From assembly GCF_001510715.1 (NCBI RefSeq), contig NZ_LMTJ01000004.1, forward strand, positions 62,001-126,000: DNA of 64,000 nt. The letters run 5' to 3'. A model generated the notes under the pieces. The model saw nothing but the letters and a program-made list of their open reading frames with translations, ran no database searches and was not told where the DNA came from. Of this stretch, positions 15,944 to 23,776 are shown in pieces. Numbering within the stretch: position 1 is the stretch's first letter; every line of letters starts with the position of its first letter. The translations under genes were made by a program, and so were the position numbers. The DNA comes from Bacillus sp. FJAT-29814 (GTDB taxonomy: Bacteria > Bacillota > Bacilli > Bacillales > Cytobacillaceae).

Positions 15944-17698
15944 ATGTCATTTCAAATACCAATTACCATCGCACAAGCAATTGAAAACATTGAAAATAAT
16001 CGATTTCTGCTGCCTGCCATCCAAAGAGAGTTTGAGTGGTCTCACGAGAAAATTGAGTGGCTGTTTGATTCGATTATGAGAGATTATCCGATCAGTTCCT
16101 TTTTATTTTGGAGGGTGGAGGGTGAAACGAAATCAAGCTACAAATTTTACAAGTTTTTAAGGGAATATCGTGAATTTTATAAAACACATAATGAAGAATA
16201 TGATACCGCGGGACTAAGTGATTTTACGGCTGTTCTGGACGGCCAGCAAAGATTAACTTCCCTTTATATCGGGTTAAAAGGAAGCTATGCTTATAAGAAT
16301 CCTCGTGTGCGTAGGAAGGATACTGAAGATAATATTCCCACGAGAAAACTATACCTAAATATATTGGAACCCTTACAGGATTCAGAAGATGGGAGAATGT
16401 ACGAGTTCAAATTTTTAACGACAAAACAATATGAAGCAAACCCGAAAAAATGGTTTCGCGTCGGGGAAATCTTAAATCTAGGAAAAAGCATCCAATTCAA
16501 CAGATACTTAGATGAGCATGGTTTAAAGGAAAATGAGTTCACCTATGAAACATTGTCGGAGCTTCATGAAAAAATACATACGACGGCTTCCATCAATTAC
16601 TTTTTAGAAAAAGACCAAAGTCTGGATAAAGCGCTGAATATCTTTATTCGGATCAATAGCGGCGGCGAACCACTTAGTTTCTCCGACCTCCTTATGTCCA
16701 TTGCGATTGCGAACTGGGAGCAAAAGGATGCTAGAAAGGAAATTTACAAATTAGTCGATGAGATCAGAGATAAGGGATTTTATATATCAAAAGACTTTGT
16801 GCTAAAAACTTTCCTATTTTTGCACAGTAAGGACATTAAATTCAAAGTCACTAACTTTACCACTGAGAATGCCGTGGAGTTCGAAAAAAATTGGGACCAA
16901 ATTAAACAATCGATCCTAGAAGCATTCGAATTAGTGAAACGGTTGGGCTATGTCGAATCCACTCTTACATCTAAAAACGCCATCATTCCCATTATTTATT
17001 ACATCTATCATCGAAAAATTCATCAGAACTTTTCAAGTTTGAGGCAGTTTCAAAATGATAGGCTTGTCATAAAAAAATGGCTGAATCTGGCCTTGGTAGC
17101 CCGTGTATTTGGCGGCCAAGCGGATTCTATTCTTACAAGTATTCGCAGCGTATTTACAAAGGATATCTCATCAGCTCCGATTCCCCATGGTATTTTGGAG
17201 TATCCGGCTGACAAAATCGTCGCCCTTTTAAAAGGGTCAACCAAAGATATGACCTTAACTGATGAATATATCGACAACCTTTTATTAACACAAAAAGATG
17301 ACAATCTTGCTTTCAGTATTTTGGCACTGCTGTATCCGAACCTAGATTATCAAAATGGGAATTTCCACAAAGATCATTTACATCCCATTTCAAGATTCAC
17401 AAAGGAAAACTTGGGTAACAATAACATTCCAGACGCTGACCAGCCTTTCTATTTACATGCTGAAAATAACAACAGCATCCTAAACTTACAGATGCTTGAT
17501 TCCAATGAAAACATGTCCAAACAGGATAAAGTATTAAAGGAGTGGGTAGAAACGGAAGCTGTTAAGCAAGGGATATCTATAAATAAGTTTTGCGAAAACC
17601 ATATCATACCGGTAAATTTCTTAGAAATTCAGGATTTTAGCTTTTTTATTGAAGAGCGAAGGAAAATGCTGAATGAGAAATTGAAGCAGGTTTTTTGA
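15944..17698 (+). CDS. Stand-alone DUF262-DUF1524 (GmrSD-like) protein with HNH motif
   Basis: 584 residues from the ATG behind CAGGGGG; an upstream in-frame ATG has no such site. The N-terminal DUF262 (ParB/Srx-like) domain shows FLLPAIQREFEW (21-32) and the NTP-binding or hydrolysis motif VLDGQQRLTSLYIG (97-110). The C-terminal DUF1524 region has the HNH-nuclease signature HKDHLHPISRF (475-485) with N-rich ILNLQMLDSNENMSK. This is the architecture of GmrSD-like type IV restriction enzymes, which cut modified phage DNA, and of related single-gene anti-phage nucleases. It is monocistronic with its own terminator, in a region with other conflict-like genes. Target specificity is unknown. Confidence 0.88.
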   Translation: MSFQIPITIAQAIENIENNRFLLPAIQREFEWSHEKIEWLFDSIMRDYPISSFLFWRVEGETKSSYKFYKFLREYREFYKTHNEEYDTAGLSDFTAVLDGQQRLTSLYIGLKGSYAYKNPRVRRKDTEDNIPTRKLYLNILEPLQDSEDGRMYEFKFLTTKQYEANPKKWFRVGEILNLGKSIQFNRYLDEHGLKENEFTYETLSELHEKIHTTASINYFLEKDQSLDKALNIFIRINSGGEPLSFSDLLMSIAIANWEQKDARKEIYKLVDEIRDKGFYISKDFVLKTFLFLHSKDIKFKVTNFTTENAVEFEKNWDQIKQSILEAFELVKRLGYVESTLTSKNAIIPIIYYIYHRKIHQNFSSLRQFQNDRLVIKKWLNLALVARVFGGQADSILTSIRSVFTKDISSAPIPHGILEYPADKIVALLKGSTKDMTLTDEYIDNLLLTQKDDNLAFSILALLYPNLDYQNGNFHKDHLHPISRFTKENLGNNNIPDADQPFYLHAENNNSILNLQMLDSNENMSKQDKVLKEWVETEAVKQGISINKFCENHIIPVNFLEIQDFSFFIEERRKMLNEKLKQVF

Positions 17699-17727
17699 TT
17701 CAGAAATTCATACTAACAAAATAAATG

Positions 17728-17766
17728 CCCTGTTGATGAATAGTCAACAGGGTTGTTTATTTTTTA
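17728..17766 (+). terminator. Terminator after the DUF262 gene
   Basis: CCCTGTTGA and TCAACAGGG form a perfect 9-bp stem (loop TGAATAG) followed by TTGTTTATTTTTT. Confidence 0.9.
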
Positions 17767-18064
17767 GTAAAGGCAGGATTTATAAGTTCTTTACTAGTCA
17801 CATTCTTTCTTAAAAATGCCAGCGGAAACGCCCTATGGTCACGAGCTCTTTCAAATAAATTCATATCAAAAACGACTCAAATTGCAAAAAACAGCTTCAA
17901 AAATCATTTTTGAGGCCAAAAAAAGCATTTTAAGACCAATATTCGCTTCAAATTTGATTTTTTCTCGTTCGCCCAACGCCTCCAAACTCGATATAGTAGA
18001 GATGCCGGAAACTTGAAAACGCTCCTCGGCCACCAACAATAGCGATGAAGGGCGGAACAAGATT
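17767..18064. other. Non-coding region before the HTH gene
   Basis: About 300 bp without a convincing gene. It contains the palindrome TCAAAAATCATTTTTGA near 17896-17912 and several CTTCAAA-like words. No strong promoter was identified. Confidence 0.3.
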
Positions 18065-18916
18065 ATGGGTATGAAGTCAGGGTGCATTGAACAATTCAAA
18101 GAATTCTCTCAGTTTTCTAGTCTTAAAGAATTTAATAATCATATGGAAATGTGGATGGTGCAGCATAAGGCTGACTTTTCTAAAGGGGAACTAATTGGGT
18201 TAAAACGGCTGGTGCGTTTTGCTGCCAAGCTCCCTGGCATCTGCAATGCCAAAATTGGCACCATTCTCAAAGCGATTCACGAGGAATACCATGACAATGG
18301 CATTTCACGCTCCACCTTTAAACGGATGATTCTAAAGGCTATCAATCTTGGGCTAGTCACCGTTCATGAGACGGAAAGAAAAAATGGATCGCAAACTAGT
18401 AACCTGTATGTATTTAATCCTTTTCCTTACAATGAACCACCCAAACCAGAAATTTTGGACCAGCCAAAAGAAACCAGTAATCTTTTAAAAACTGAAAAAG
18501 ATGAAAAGATAAATAAACGTAAAGAAGAGCCGTTGCAATTGGACCATACATATGTTAGCGATCGAGTTCCACAGGAGTTTGTCCAGCTCGCAAAGTATTT
18601 CTTTCCAGAGGCAAAGAGCATTGAAGAGTACTGGCATATGACTCAAATAGCTGCCTATCGCAATAACAGTGAAAAAGAAACACAAACCATGATGGAAGTA
18701 GCAACCCAATCTTTAAAACAGCTGATCCGCAAACAAAAATTCACCAATGCCGTCAAAAAACCGATCGCCTATTTTTATGGAATTTTAAACAAGAAGTTTG
18801 CCAAGCGTTATTATGAGGCGCTTTACGAGGAATTTGGTTATCCAAACAAAACCTATGATGACCTGTTCGTCGATAACCCGTACTTCCATTATGTCACACA
18901 GAATTATGATAATTAG
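18065..18916 (+). CDS. Helix-turn-helix protein of a Bacillus family (function unknown)
   Basis: 283 residues. Residues about 40-120 form a winged-helix-like region (KGELIGLKRLVRFAAKLPG, KIGTILKAIHEEYHDNG, ISRSTFKRMILKAINLG, VTVHETERKNGSQTSNLYVF) reminiscent of replication-initiator or replisome-organiser HTH domains. A charged linker follows, then a helical C-terminal half (VPQEFVQLAKYFFPEAKSIE). Homologues of this kind are, as I recall, common and multicopy in Bacillus genomes. The start is uncertain: AGGGCGG lies about 10 nt upstream of the chosen ATG, and another ATG follows two codons later. A role in replication of a lost plasmid or phage is possible but not shown. Confidence 0.6.
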   Translation: MGMKSGCIEQFKEFSQFSSLKEFNNHMEMWMVQHKADFSKGELIGLKRLVRFAAKLPGICNAKIGTILKAIHEEYHDNGISRSTFKRMILKAINLGLVTVHETERKNGSQTSNLYVFNPFPYNEPPKPEILDQPKETSNLLKTEKDEKINKRKEEPLQLDHTYVSDRVPQEFVQLAKYFFPEAKSIEEYWHMTQIAAYRNNSEKETQTMMEVATQSLKQLIRKQKFTNAVKKPIAYFYGILNKKFAKRYYEALYEEFGYPNKTYDDLFVDNPYFHYVTQNYDN

Positions 18917-19088
18917 AATCGACTTATCTAGTTCCCACGGTCAACCTAGTTGATTTCTACAATTATTGACAAAAGGTTCTATATTTCGCCATAAGTCATA
19001 ATAAACGAGACGCTTATGCGTTCCACTTTCGATTTTCTTATATGGTAATTTCTCTATAAGAGTGAATCTGTAGGTGGTGAGCTATGCT

Positions 19089-19313
19089 ATGGGGAAAAAG
19101 GTTGTTGTAAAATTGCACGACTTAATAGATGAATATAATATCTCCATGAGGGAATTGTCCCGCATAGCCGATGTCCGTTCAGAGGCTCTAAATGAACTGG
19201 CAAACCAGCAGCGACAGAGAATTCAATTGGAACATATTGAAAAGATTGCAGATGCACTCGATATAATTGATATTGGTAAAATTATTGCCCTGGTTGAAGT
19301 CGATGATGACTAG
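19089..19313 (+). CDS. Small XRE-family HTH regulator (YozG-like)
   Basis: 74 residues, essentially one Cro/C1-type helix-turn-helix: LIDEYNISMRELSRIADVRS, ALNELANQQRQRIQLEHIEK, IADALDI. Small stand-alone XRE proteins of this length resemble B. subtilis YozG. AGGTGGTG lies 9 nt before the ATG; a GTG five codons upstream overlaps that site and is less likely. No partner gene is coupled. Targets unknown. Confidence 0.78.
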   Translation: MGKKVVVKLHDLIDEYNISMRELSRIADVRSEALNELANQQRQRIQLEHIEKIADALDIIDIGKIIALVEVDDD

Positions 19314-19715
19314 CACTCATCTTTACGACCAAATACCACTTTTTAAACATTTTTCCTATAAATGGGGTTTCCACTTTTAACCCCCTTTACTGTTCTTCAT
19401 ACATATTGAAACTTCTAAACAACCCAACTTAGAAATCCGCCATAACCCATCCTGTTCCTTGTCCCTATGAAGATTTTTAAAGCGCTTCATATTTCACTAC
19501 ATCACAAGAGGAAAAATCCAAGAATTTTGACCATTCAACTTGAACGGTAACACTTGCACCACTTATTGCAATAGGTATCTATCATCCCGGTAGCTGCTTA
19601 TTATCTTAAGATATCCCTTATAGGAAGGAGTAGACGCTTGGGCAATTTTTGATCCGAAGCTATATCAATCGGAACTATAAAATAAAAGGGAATCCAATTA
19701 AAGGAGATGAAGCAT
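19314..19715. other. Leader region of the comK-like gene
   Basis: About 400 bp with no coding frame. It carries AAAAATCCAAGAATTTT (about 19513-19529), roughly similar to AT-rich ComK boxes (AAAA-N5-TTTT) but with wrong spacing, and an imperfect palindrome ATGAAG...CTTCAT near 19467-19490. Autoregulation is plausible for ComK but not demonstrable here. Confidence 0.3.
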
Positions 19716-20219
19716 TTGTTTATTGAAGAAAACTATATTATTGGCCCGGATTTTATGTGTATGGTTGGCATTTATGATCGAAATGCAAAGCTTTGTACGC
19801 TTGTCAGAGAACAAAATAGAACGTTTATTGTTGATCAGTCTCCCTTAGAAGTTTTGACTCATAGTATCAGATGCATCGGCTATGATTTAAAAGGAGCAAT
19901 GGCAACAGCCAGGTTGCTGCTTGGGAATAAACATATGTGTCCAGTAATGGTGAATCCAATACACAGAATTTGCGTGTTTCCGCATAAATCGGCCAATCAT
20001 GTGGAAGCAATATGGTTTAATCCCTACCATATCGCAAGAACGAATTCTTTAGATCGGAAAGCAAAGATTGAGTTTTCGAATGGAATGATCATGGCCATTC
20101 CATCCAAGCTATATTCTTTTAATCATAAACTGCAAACCGCAGAGCAATTCATGAAAATGACGGTTGAACTAGGTTCCCATTCAAATTTTCCTAAAAAGGG
20201 ACCAAAAAAAGGCGCGTAA
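19716..20219 (+). CDS. comK: Competence transcription factor ComK family protein
   Basis: 167 residues. Family features are CPVMVNPIHRICVFPHKSAN, then EAIWFNPYHI and EFSNGMIMAIPSKLYSF, matching the PPIMVDPSNQIFLFPT, WISHVHV and TFSNGKTMELP segments of B. subtilis ComK. It is shorter than the 192-residue B. subtilis protein, mainly at the C-terminus. Start choice: an ATG (19707) directly abuts AAAGGAG and cannot be used well; the TTG nine nt after that site is the probable start. ComK activates DNA-uptake genes. Bacilli often carry two ComK genes, and whether this one is the active master regulator is unknown. A terminator follows. Confidence 0.85.
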   Translation: MFIEENYIIGPDFMCMVGIYDRNAKLCTLVREQNRTFIVDQSPLEVLTHSIRCIGYDLKGAMATARLLLGNKHMCPVMVNPIHRICVFPHKSANHVEAIWFNPYHIARTNSLDRKAKIEFSNGMIMAIPSKLYSFNHKLQTAEQFMKMTVELGSHSNFPKKGPKKGA

Positions 20220-20287
20220 TTTCAATCAGAGCAGTTGTTAGAGAAAGTGCATTTATCCAATTTATTATTAATCATTCCGGCTCCAAG

Positions 20288-20321
20288 AACACTGCTTCCC
20301 ATTAGTGGGGAGCAGTGTTTC
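20288..20321 (+). terminator. Terminator after comK
   Basis: AACACTGCTTCCC pairs with GGGGAGCAGTGTT (13 bp with a G-U pair) around ATTAGT, followed by a short TCCAATTTCT tail. It lies about 70 nt after the comK stop; the weak U-tract lowers certainty. Confidence 0.6.
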
Positions 20322-20507
20322 CAATTTCTAGTCACAAAACAAACACTTGTAATTGGCGATAAAAGAATTAATACTCAAGGCAGGTTAGATTTGGGCAAAT
20401 TCACCATTCGCCTAAACCCCATCCCCCTTACTTATTACTTACTGCAGCATTGTATTGGGGCAATATGATAAATAAATCGCGGATTCTAGAAAGGAGATTC
20501 CTGACTA

Positions 20508-20741
20508 ATGGATACCAACATCCTTGGGCACGAGAGGCTCCAGCTTCGCCTGAGTAAAGGCGTTAGCATTGAACTTGAAATATTTGAAGTTCCAGAAGGT
20601 TTTAAAAGCATTGCATGGATCGATGATCAACAATACGAGGAATTGGATGGGTATGGCTTTCACACCGACAAAGACAAATCTGTGCATTTAGCCATTATAC
20701 ATTTGATAAAATTAATGAAAAAGTATAGAAAATCATTTTAG
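20508..20741 (+). CDS. Small acidic protein of unknown function (77 residues)
   Basis: AAAGGAG lies 13 nt upstream of the ATG. The sequence (LQLRLSKGVSIELEIFEVPE, FKSIAWIDDQQYEELDGYGF, then HLAIIHLIKLMKKY) looks like a compact alpha/beta protein with no membrane segment. No family recognised. It is monocistronic, between comK and an HD-GYP remnant. Confidence 0.55.
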   Translation: MDTNILGHERLQLRLSKGVSIELEIFEVPEGFKSIAWIDDQQYEELDGYGFHTDKDKSVHLAIIHLIKLMKKYRKSF

Positions 20742-20758
20742 ACATAGGGGGCGGGATA

Positions 20759-20830
20759 TCGGTTACAACTTGTGATGGTTTTCAACATTTTGTTTCCCAT
20801 GCCCAAACTAATTGGACGTTTGATTTATTA
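20759..20830. repeat. Dispersed degenerate repeat abutting the HD-GYP remnant
   Basis: GTTACAACTTGTGATGGTT, then ACATTTTGTTTCCCATGC, then AATTGGACGTTTGA. It is close to 27715-27783 (GTTACAACTTGTAATAGTT, ACATTTTGTTTCCCATAC, AATTGGACGTTTGAG), about 80% identical by eye. Confidence 0.6.
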
Positions 20831-20992
20831 GACCTGAATTTTGCTCTTAATGAGATTCACCGGAATAAGGGGACACAGTTTGATCCTCAAGTGGCAGACG
20901 CATTCATAAGCATCTTCGCAGAAAAGGATATAAAAATCGAGGGCACAGCTATACATTTAGTTGAATCAAACAAAAAAACAAAAACTATATAA
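20831..20992 (+). pseudogene. C-terminal remnant of an HD-GYP phosphodiesterase
   Basis: 53 codons ending in a stop read NFALNEIHRNKGTQFDPQVA then DAFISIF. The ALxEIxRNxGTQFDPxVVxAF segment is the well-known end of HD-GYP domains, which hydrolyse cyclic-di-GMP. The HD and GYP motifs are absent, and the fragment starts exactly where a dispersed repeat ends, so an insertion or deletion removed the rest. Confidence 0.65.
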
Positions 20993-21092
20993 CACCATTC
21001 TAGGCAGTGTTACAAAAATGGGAAAAGAATTTAATACTCTTTTCCCATTAATTCTTTCATAATTTTTTATGATATTCTCTATTTTTGACTAT

Positions 21093-22001
21093 TCAACTTG
21101 CATTGAAAATAGCCACTCTGTTTCTACCATCTTCTTTTGCATGGTATAATGCCTTGTCAGCCTTTTCAATGAATTCCTCCGTTTCCTCTCCAGAATATGT
21201 AGCAATACCAATACTGATTGTAAAGCGAATTTGTTTATCTTTATAAATAAAATGTGATTGCTCAACAACCTCACGGATACGTTCAGCTAATTTTTCACCT
21301 TTTCCTACATCAGTGTTCGGTAAAATGACAGCAAATTCTTCGCCGCCAAAGCGTACATATCCATCTGATTTTCTTACATTACATCTAATGATTTCCGCTA
21401 TATGTTTTAATGCCTCATCACCGCATTGATGACCAAATTGATCATTAATTCTTTTAAAATGGTCTATATCCAGCATAATGAGAACTAAAGAGCTTCTTTC
21501 GCTTATTGGAACTGCTTTTTCCATATATAAGTCAAAATATCTCCGATTATACAATCCAGTTAAAGAATCAATGATAGTAAGTTTTTGAACATACTTTAAC
21601 AGCTTATTATTCTTTAGTATAAAATAACCAATTGTGAAGAGTATAGCTCCATTAACAATAGAACCAGCAATGAGGAGTATCAATTCAATTTTATCATGTG
21701 TTGGAACTTCCTCACTAAATTCCGCAGCATACTTCAACAAGCTGTAAAAGAATGCAGACCCAATGATAATCTTCCATTTTGGATACATTACCATAATTAA
21801 AATGTTAGGTATTAAAAATAGGGACCACAAAAAGGTAGATAGCCTTTCGATTCCTTCTCTAAAACCACTTTCTAATGCAATGGGTAAAATCGTAAACAAT
21901 ATTATCAATAGCCAGTAAACAAGCTTTGGCTTCAAATTACTATTTTCTCCTTTCGGTAGCCCAGCCATCTTAGAATGTACCTTAGATCTGAGACTTTGCA
22001 T
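21093..22001 (-). CDS. Membrane-bound diguanylate cyclase (GGDEF)
   Basis: 302 residues. Four hydrophobic segments lie in the first 150 residues (LVYWLLIILFTILPIAL, LWSLFLIPNILIMVMY, IIIGSAFFYSLLKYA, LLIAGSIVNGAILFTIGYF). A GGDEF domain follows, from DSLTGLYNRRYFD to the end. The active loop is GGEEF (219-223), an accepted catalytic variant, and RKSD (210-213) five residues upstream fits the inhibitory I-site. It therefore should make c-di-GMP from two GTP at the membrane and be feedback-inhibited. No strong ribosome site (AAGG only); a start at codon 12 is possible. Same strand as the two following c-di-GMP genes but spaced by 107 nt. Confidence 0.93.
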   Translation of the reverse strand: MQSLRSKVHSKMAGLPKGENSNLKPKLVYWLLIILFTILPIALESGFREGIERLSTFLWSLFLIPNILIMVMYPKWKIIIGSAFFYSLLKYAAEFSEEVPTHDKIELILLIAGSIVNGAILFTIGYFILKNNKLLKYVQKLTIIDSLTGLYNRRYFDLYMEKAVPISERSSLVLIMLDIDHFKRINDQFGHQCGDEALKHIAEIIRCNVRKSDGYVRFGGEEFAVILPNTDVGKGEKLAERIREVVEQSHFIYKDKQIRFTISIGIATYSGEETEEFIEKADKALYHAKEDGRNRVAIFNAS

Positions 22002-22108
22002 CCTTATTTTTCAATAAGTTTGCCTTTATTATTAGAAAAGCACTCCACTTTGTAATTGTTTCTCTTTTTCATTCGGGGAAAAAACTCTTTTACACATTAA
22101 ATAAATTA

Positions 22109-23776
22109 TTAGACCAATAGGGATTTATTAATAGGAACATTGGTTTTAATATTATTTTTTCCACTTCTCTTTACTTCATAAAGGGCAGAATCCGCGTTTT
22201 TTAACAATTCATGCCTGTTTTTTCCATCCTTGGGATAAAAGGCAATTCCCATGCTTGAGGTTATTCTCAGAGTATTTCCCTCAATCTTCCAAGGTTCTTG
22301 AAGAGATGTAATAATTCGCCTTGCAACTCTTTCCACTTCCAACTTCTCTTGAAATTCCGGGAGCAGAATGGTAAATTCATCTCCACCTAGTCGAGCAATT
22401 GTGTCACTTTCACGAAGCTGATTCATCACTCTATTTGAAAATTGTTTAAGGATCTCATCTCCTGCATCGTGTCCATACGTATCATTGACTTGTTTAAAAT
22501 TATCTATATCCATAAATATAACCGCTAACTTTCGCTCGTATCGCTTGGCTTCTTTTAGTGATTGATCTAACCTCTCTTTGAAGAGCCTTCGATTCGGCAG
22601 ACCTGTTAAAGTATCATGATACGCCATATAGGTTAACCTTTCCCTATACATTTTCCTTTCAGTAATGTCCCTTCCTAACGCAAGGAAATGGAGAATATCC
22701 CCTTTTTCATTAAGAATTGGAATCACTTTTGACTCCATCCATACCCAATGACCATCCCAGTGTTTATGACGAAACTCTATTATCTTCTCCTTCTTCGTCT
22801 GAGCTAAGCTTGTAAAAAGACTTTCTACCTTGGGAATATCATCAGAATGAATCATATCTAGTATATGAAGCCCTTCATAAAATACAGGTAAAAAACCTAA
22901 TACCAATTCATGAGAGGGAGAAGCATATTTAACCACTCCATCTGGCTTGAACATTGCAATAAGGTCTGTAGAATTGTCTGCTATTAACCTAAACCATTCT
23001 TCACTTTCCTTTAATGCAACTTCTAATTGCTTATACCTGCTAATATCTCTTGCAACACCAGAAAGAGCCACAATTTCTCCATCCACATTTCGAACAGGAG
23101 AAAAGGTTAAACTTACCGTGAAAATTGTCCCATCCTTGCGAAGGGCATCTACTTCAATCCCAGATAAGTTTTCACCTAATTTCACCTTTTCCTTAATCAA
23201 GTTTGCATATTTTAACTGATTTTCCGGAATAATGGGCGATGGATTACCAACCAATTCTTCTCGTTTCCATCCATATAGTTTTTCAAATGCAGGATTAACA
23301 TCAATGATGTTTCCGTTCAGATCAAGTAAATGAACCGCATCGGCAATAGAATTAAAAAGCGCATTGAACCTCCCCTCCAGTTGTTTTAGGGAAAATGTAT
23401 TCTTTGTTAATTCTGTTAAAACCTTTGCGACACAAAAAATGCCTATAATTTCATTTTTAACGATTAGTGGGATACACTTTAATTGCAGGTCAAGAATCTC
23501 TCCGCTTTTATGAACGGCTTTAATCGTTGTTTTAAACTGATTTCCCTGTGCTATTTGCTTGGCATGATAATCGAATTTTTCTACCTGATCCGGAACCATT
23601 ATGTCATGAAAAGGAATCCCTTGAATCTCCCCCTTGGCGTATCCAAACATATTGGTTACGACTGGATTAACCTCCTCAATTATTCCATGTATCGAAACTA
23701 CAAATATGGCATCTGGATTATGCTCAATGATAGAATGGTAGATTTCAAAGGATGCTCCACTTAGTTTACTTACCAT
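22109..23776 (-). CDS. PAS-PAS-PAS-GGDEF diguanylate cyclase
   Basis: 555 residues from the ATG behind GAGGGGG, overlapping the end of the upstream EAL-kinase gene by 11 nt (translational coupling). Three PAS sensor domains lie at about 10-125, 135-250 and 260-385 (e.g. HNPDAIFVVSIHGIIEEVNP; NSIADAVHLLDLNGNIIDVN; ADNSTDLIAMFKPDGVVKYA). The GGDEF domain has DTLTGLPNRRLF and the intact GGDEF loop at 464-468, with an RESD I-site five residues before it. No membrane segments, so cytosolic. It is the synthesising partner of the coupled EAL-kinase protein, giving an opposed enzyme pair in one operon. Confidence 0.94.
   Translation of the reverse strand: MVSKLSGASFEIYHSIIEHNPDAIFVVSIHGIIEEVNPVVTNMFGYAKGEIQGIPFHDIMVPDQVEKFDYHAKQIAQGNQFKTTIKAVHKSGEILDLQLKCIPLIVKNEIIGIFCVAKVLTELTKNTFSLKQLEGRFNALFNSIADAVHLLDLNGNIIDVNPAFEKLYGWKREELVGNPSPIIPENQLKYANLIKEKVKLGENLSGIEVDALRKDGTIFTVSLTFSPVRNVDGEIVALSGVARDISRYKQLEVALKESEEWFRLIADNSTDLIAMFKPDGVVKYASPSHELVLGFLPVFYEGLHILDMIHSDDIPKVESLFTSLAQTKKEKIIEFRHKHWDGHWVWMESKVIPILNEKGDILHFLALGRDITERKMYRERLTYMAYHDTLTGLPNRRLFKERLDQSLKEAKRYERKLAVIFMDIDNFKQVNDTYGHDAGDEILKQFSNRVMNQLRESDTIARLGGDEFTILLPEFQEKLEVERVARRIITSLQEPWKIEGNTLRITSSMGIAFYPKDGKNRHELLKNADSALYEVKRSGKNNIKTNVPINKSLLV

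Noticed and set aside
17816-18016. 66-codon frame before the HTH gene
   Set aside because: Low-complexity, AT-driven, no ribosome site, and no similarity recognised.
20235-20468. 77-codon frame after comK
   Set aside because: It covers the comK terminator hairpin, has no ribosome site, and the peptide shows no conserved look.
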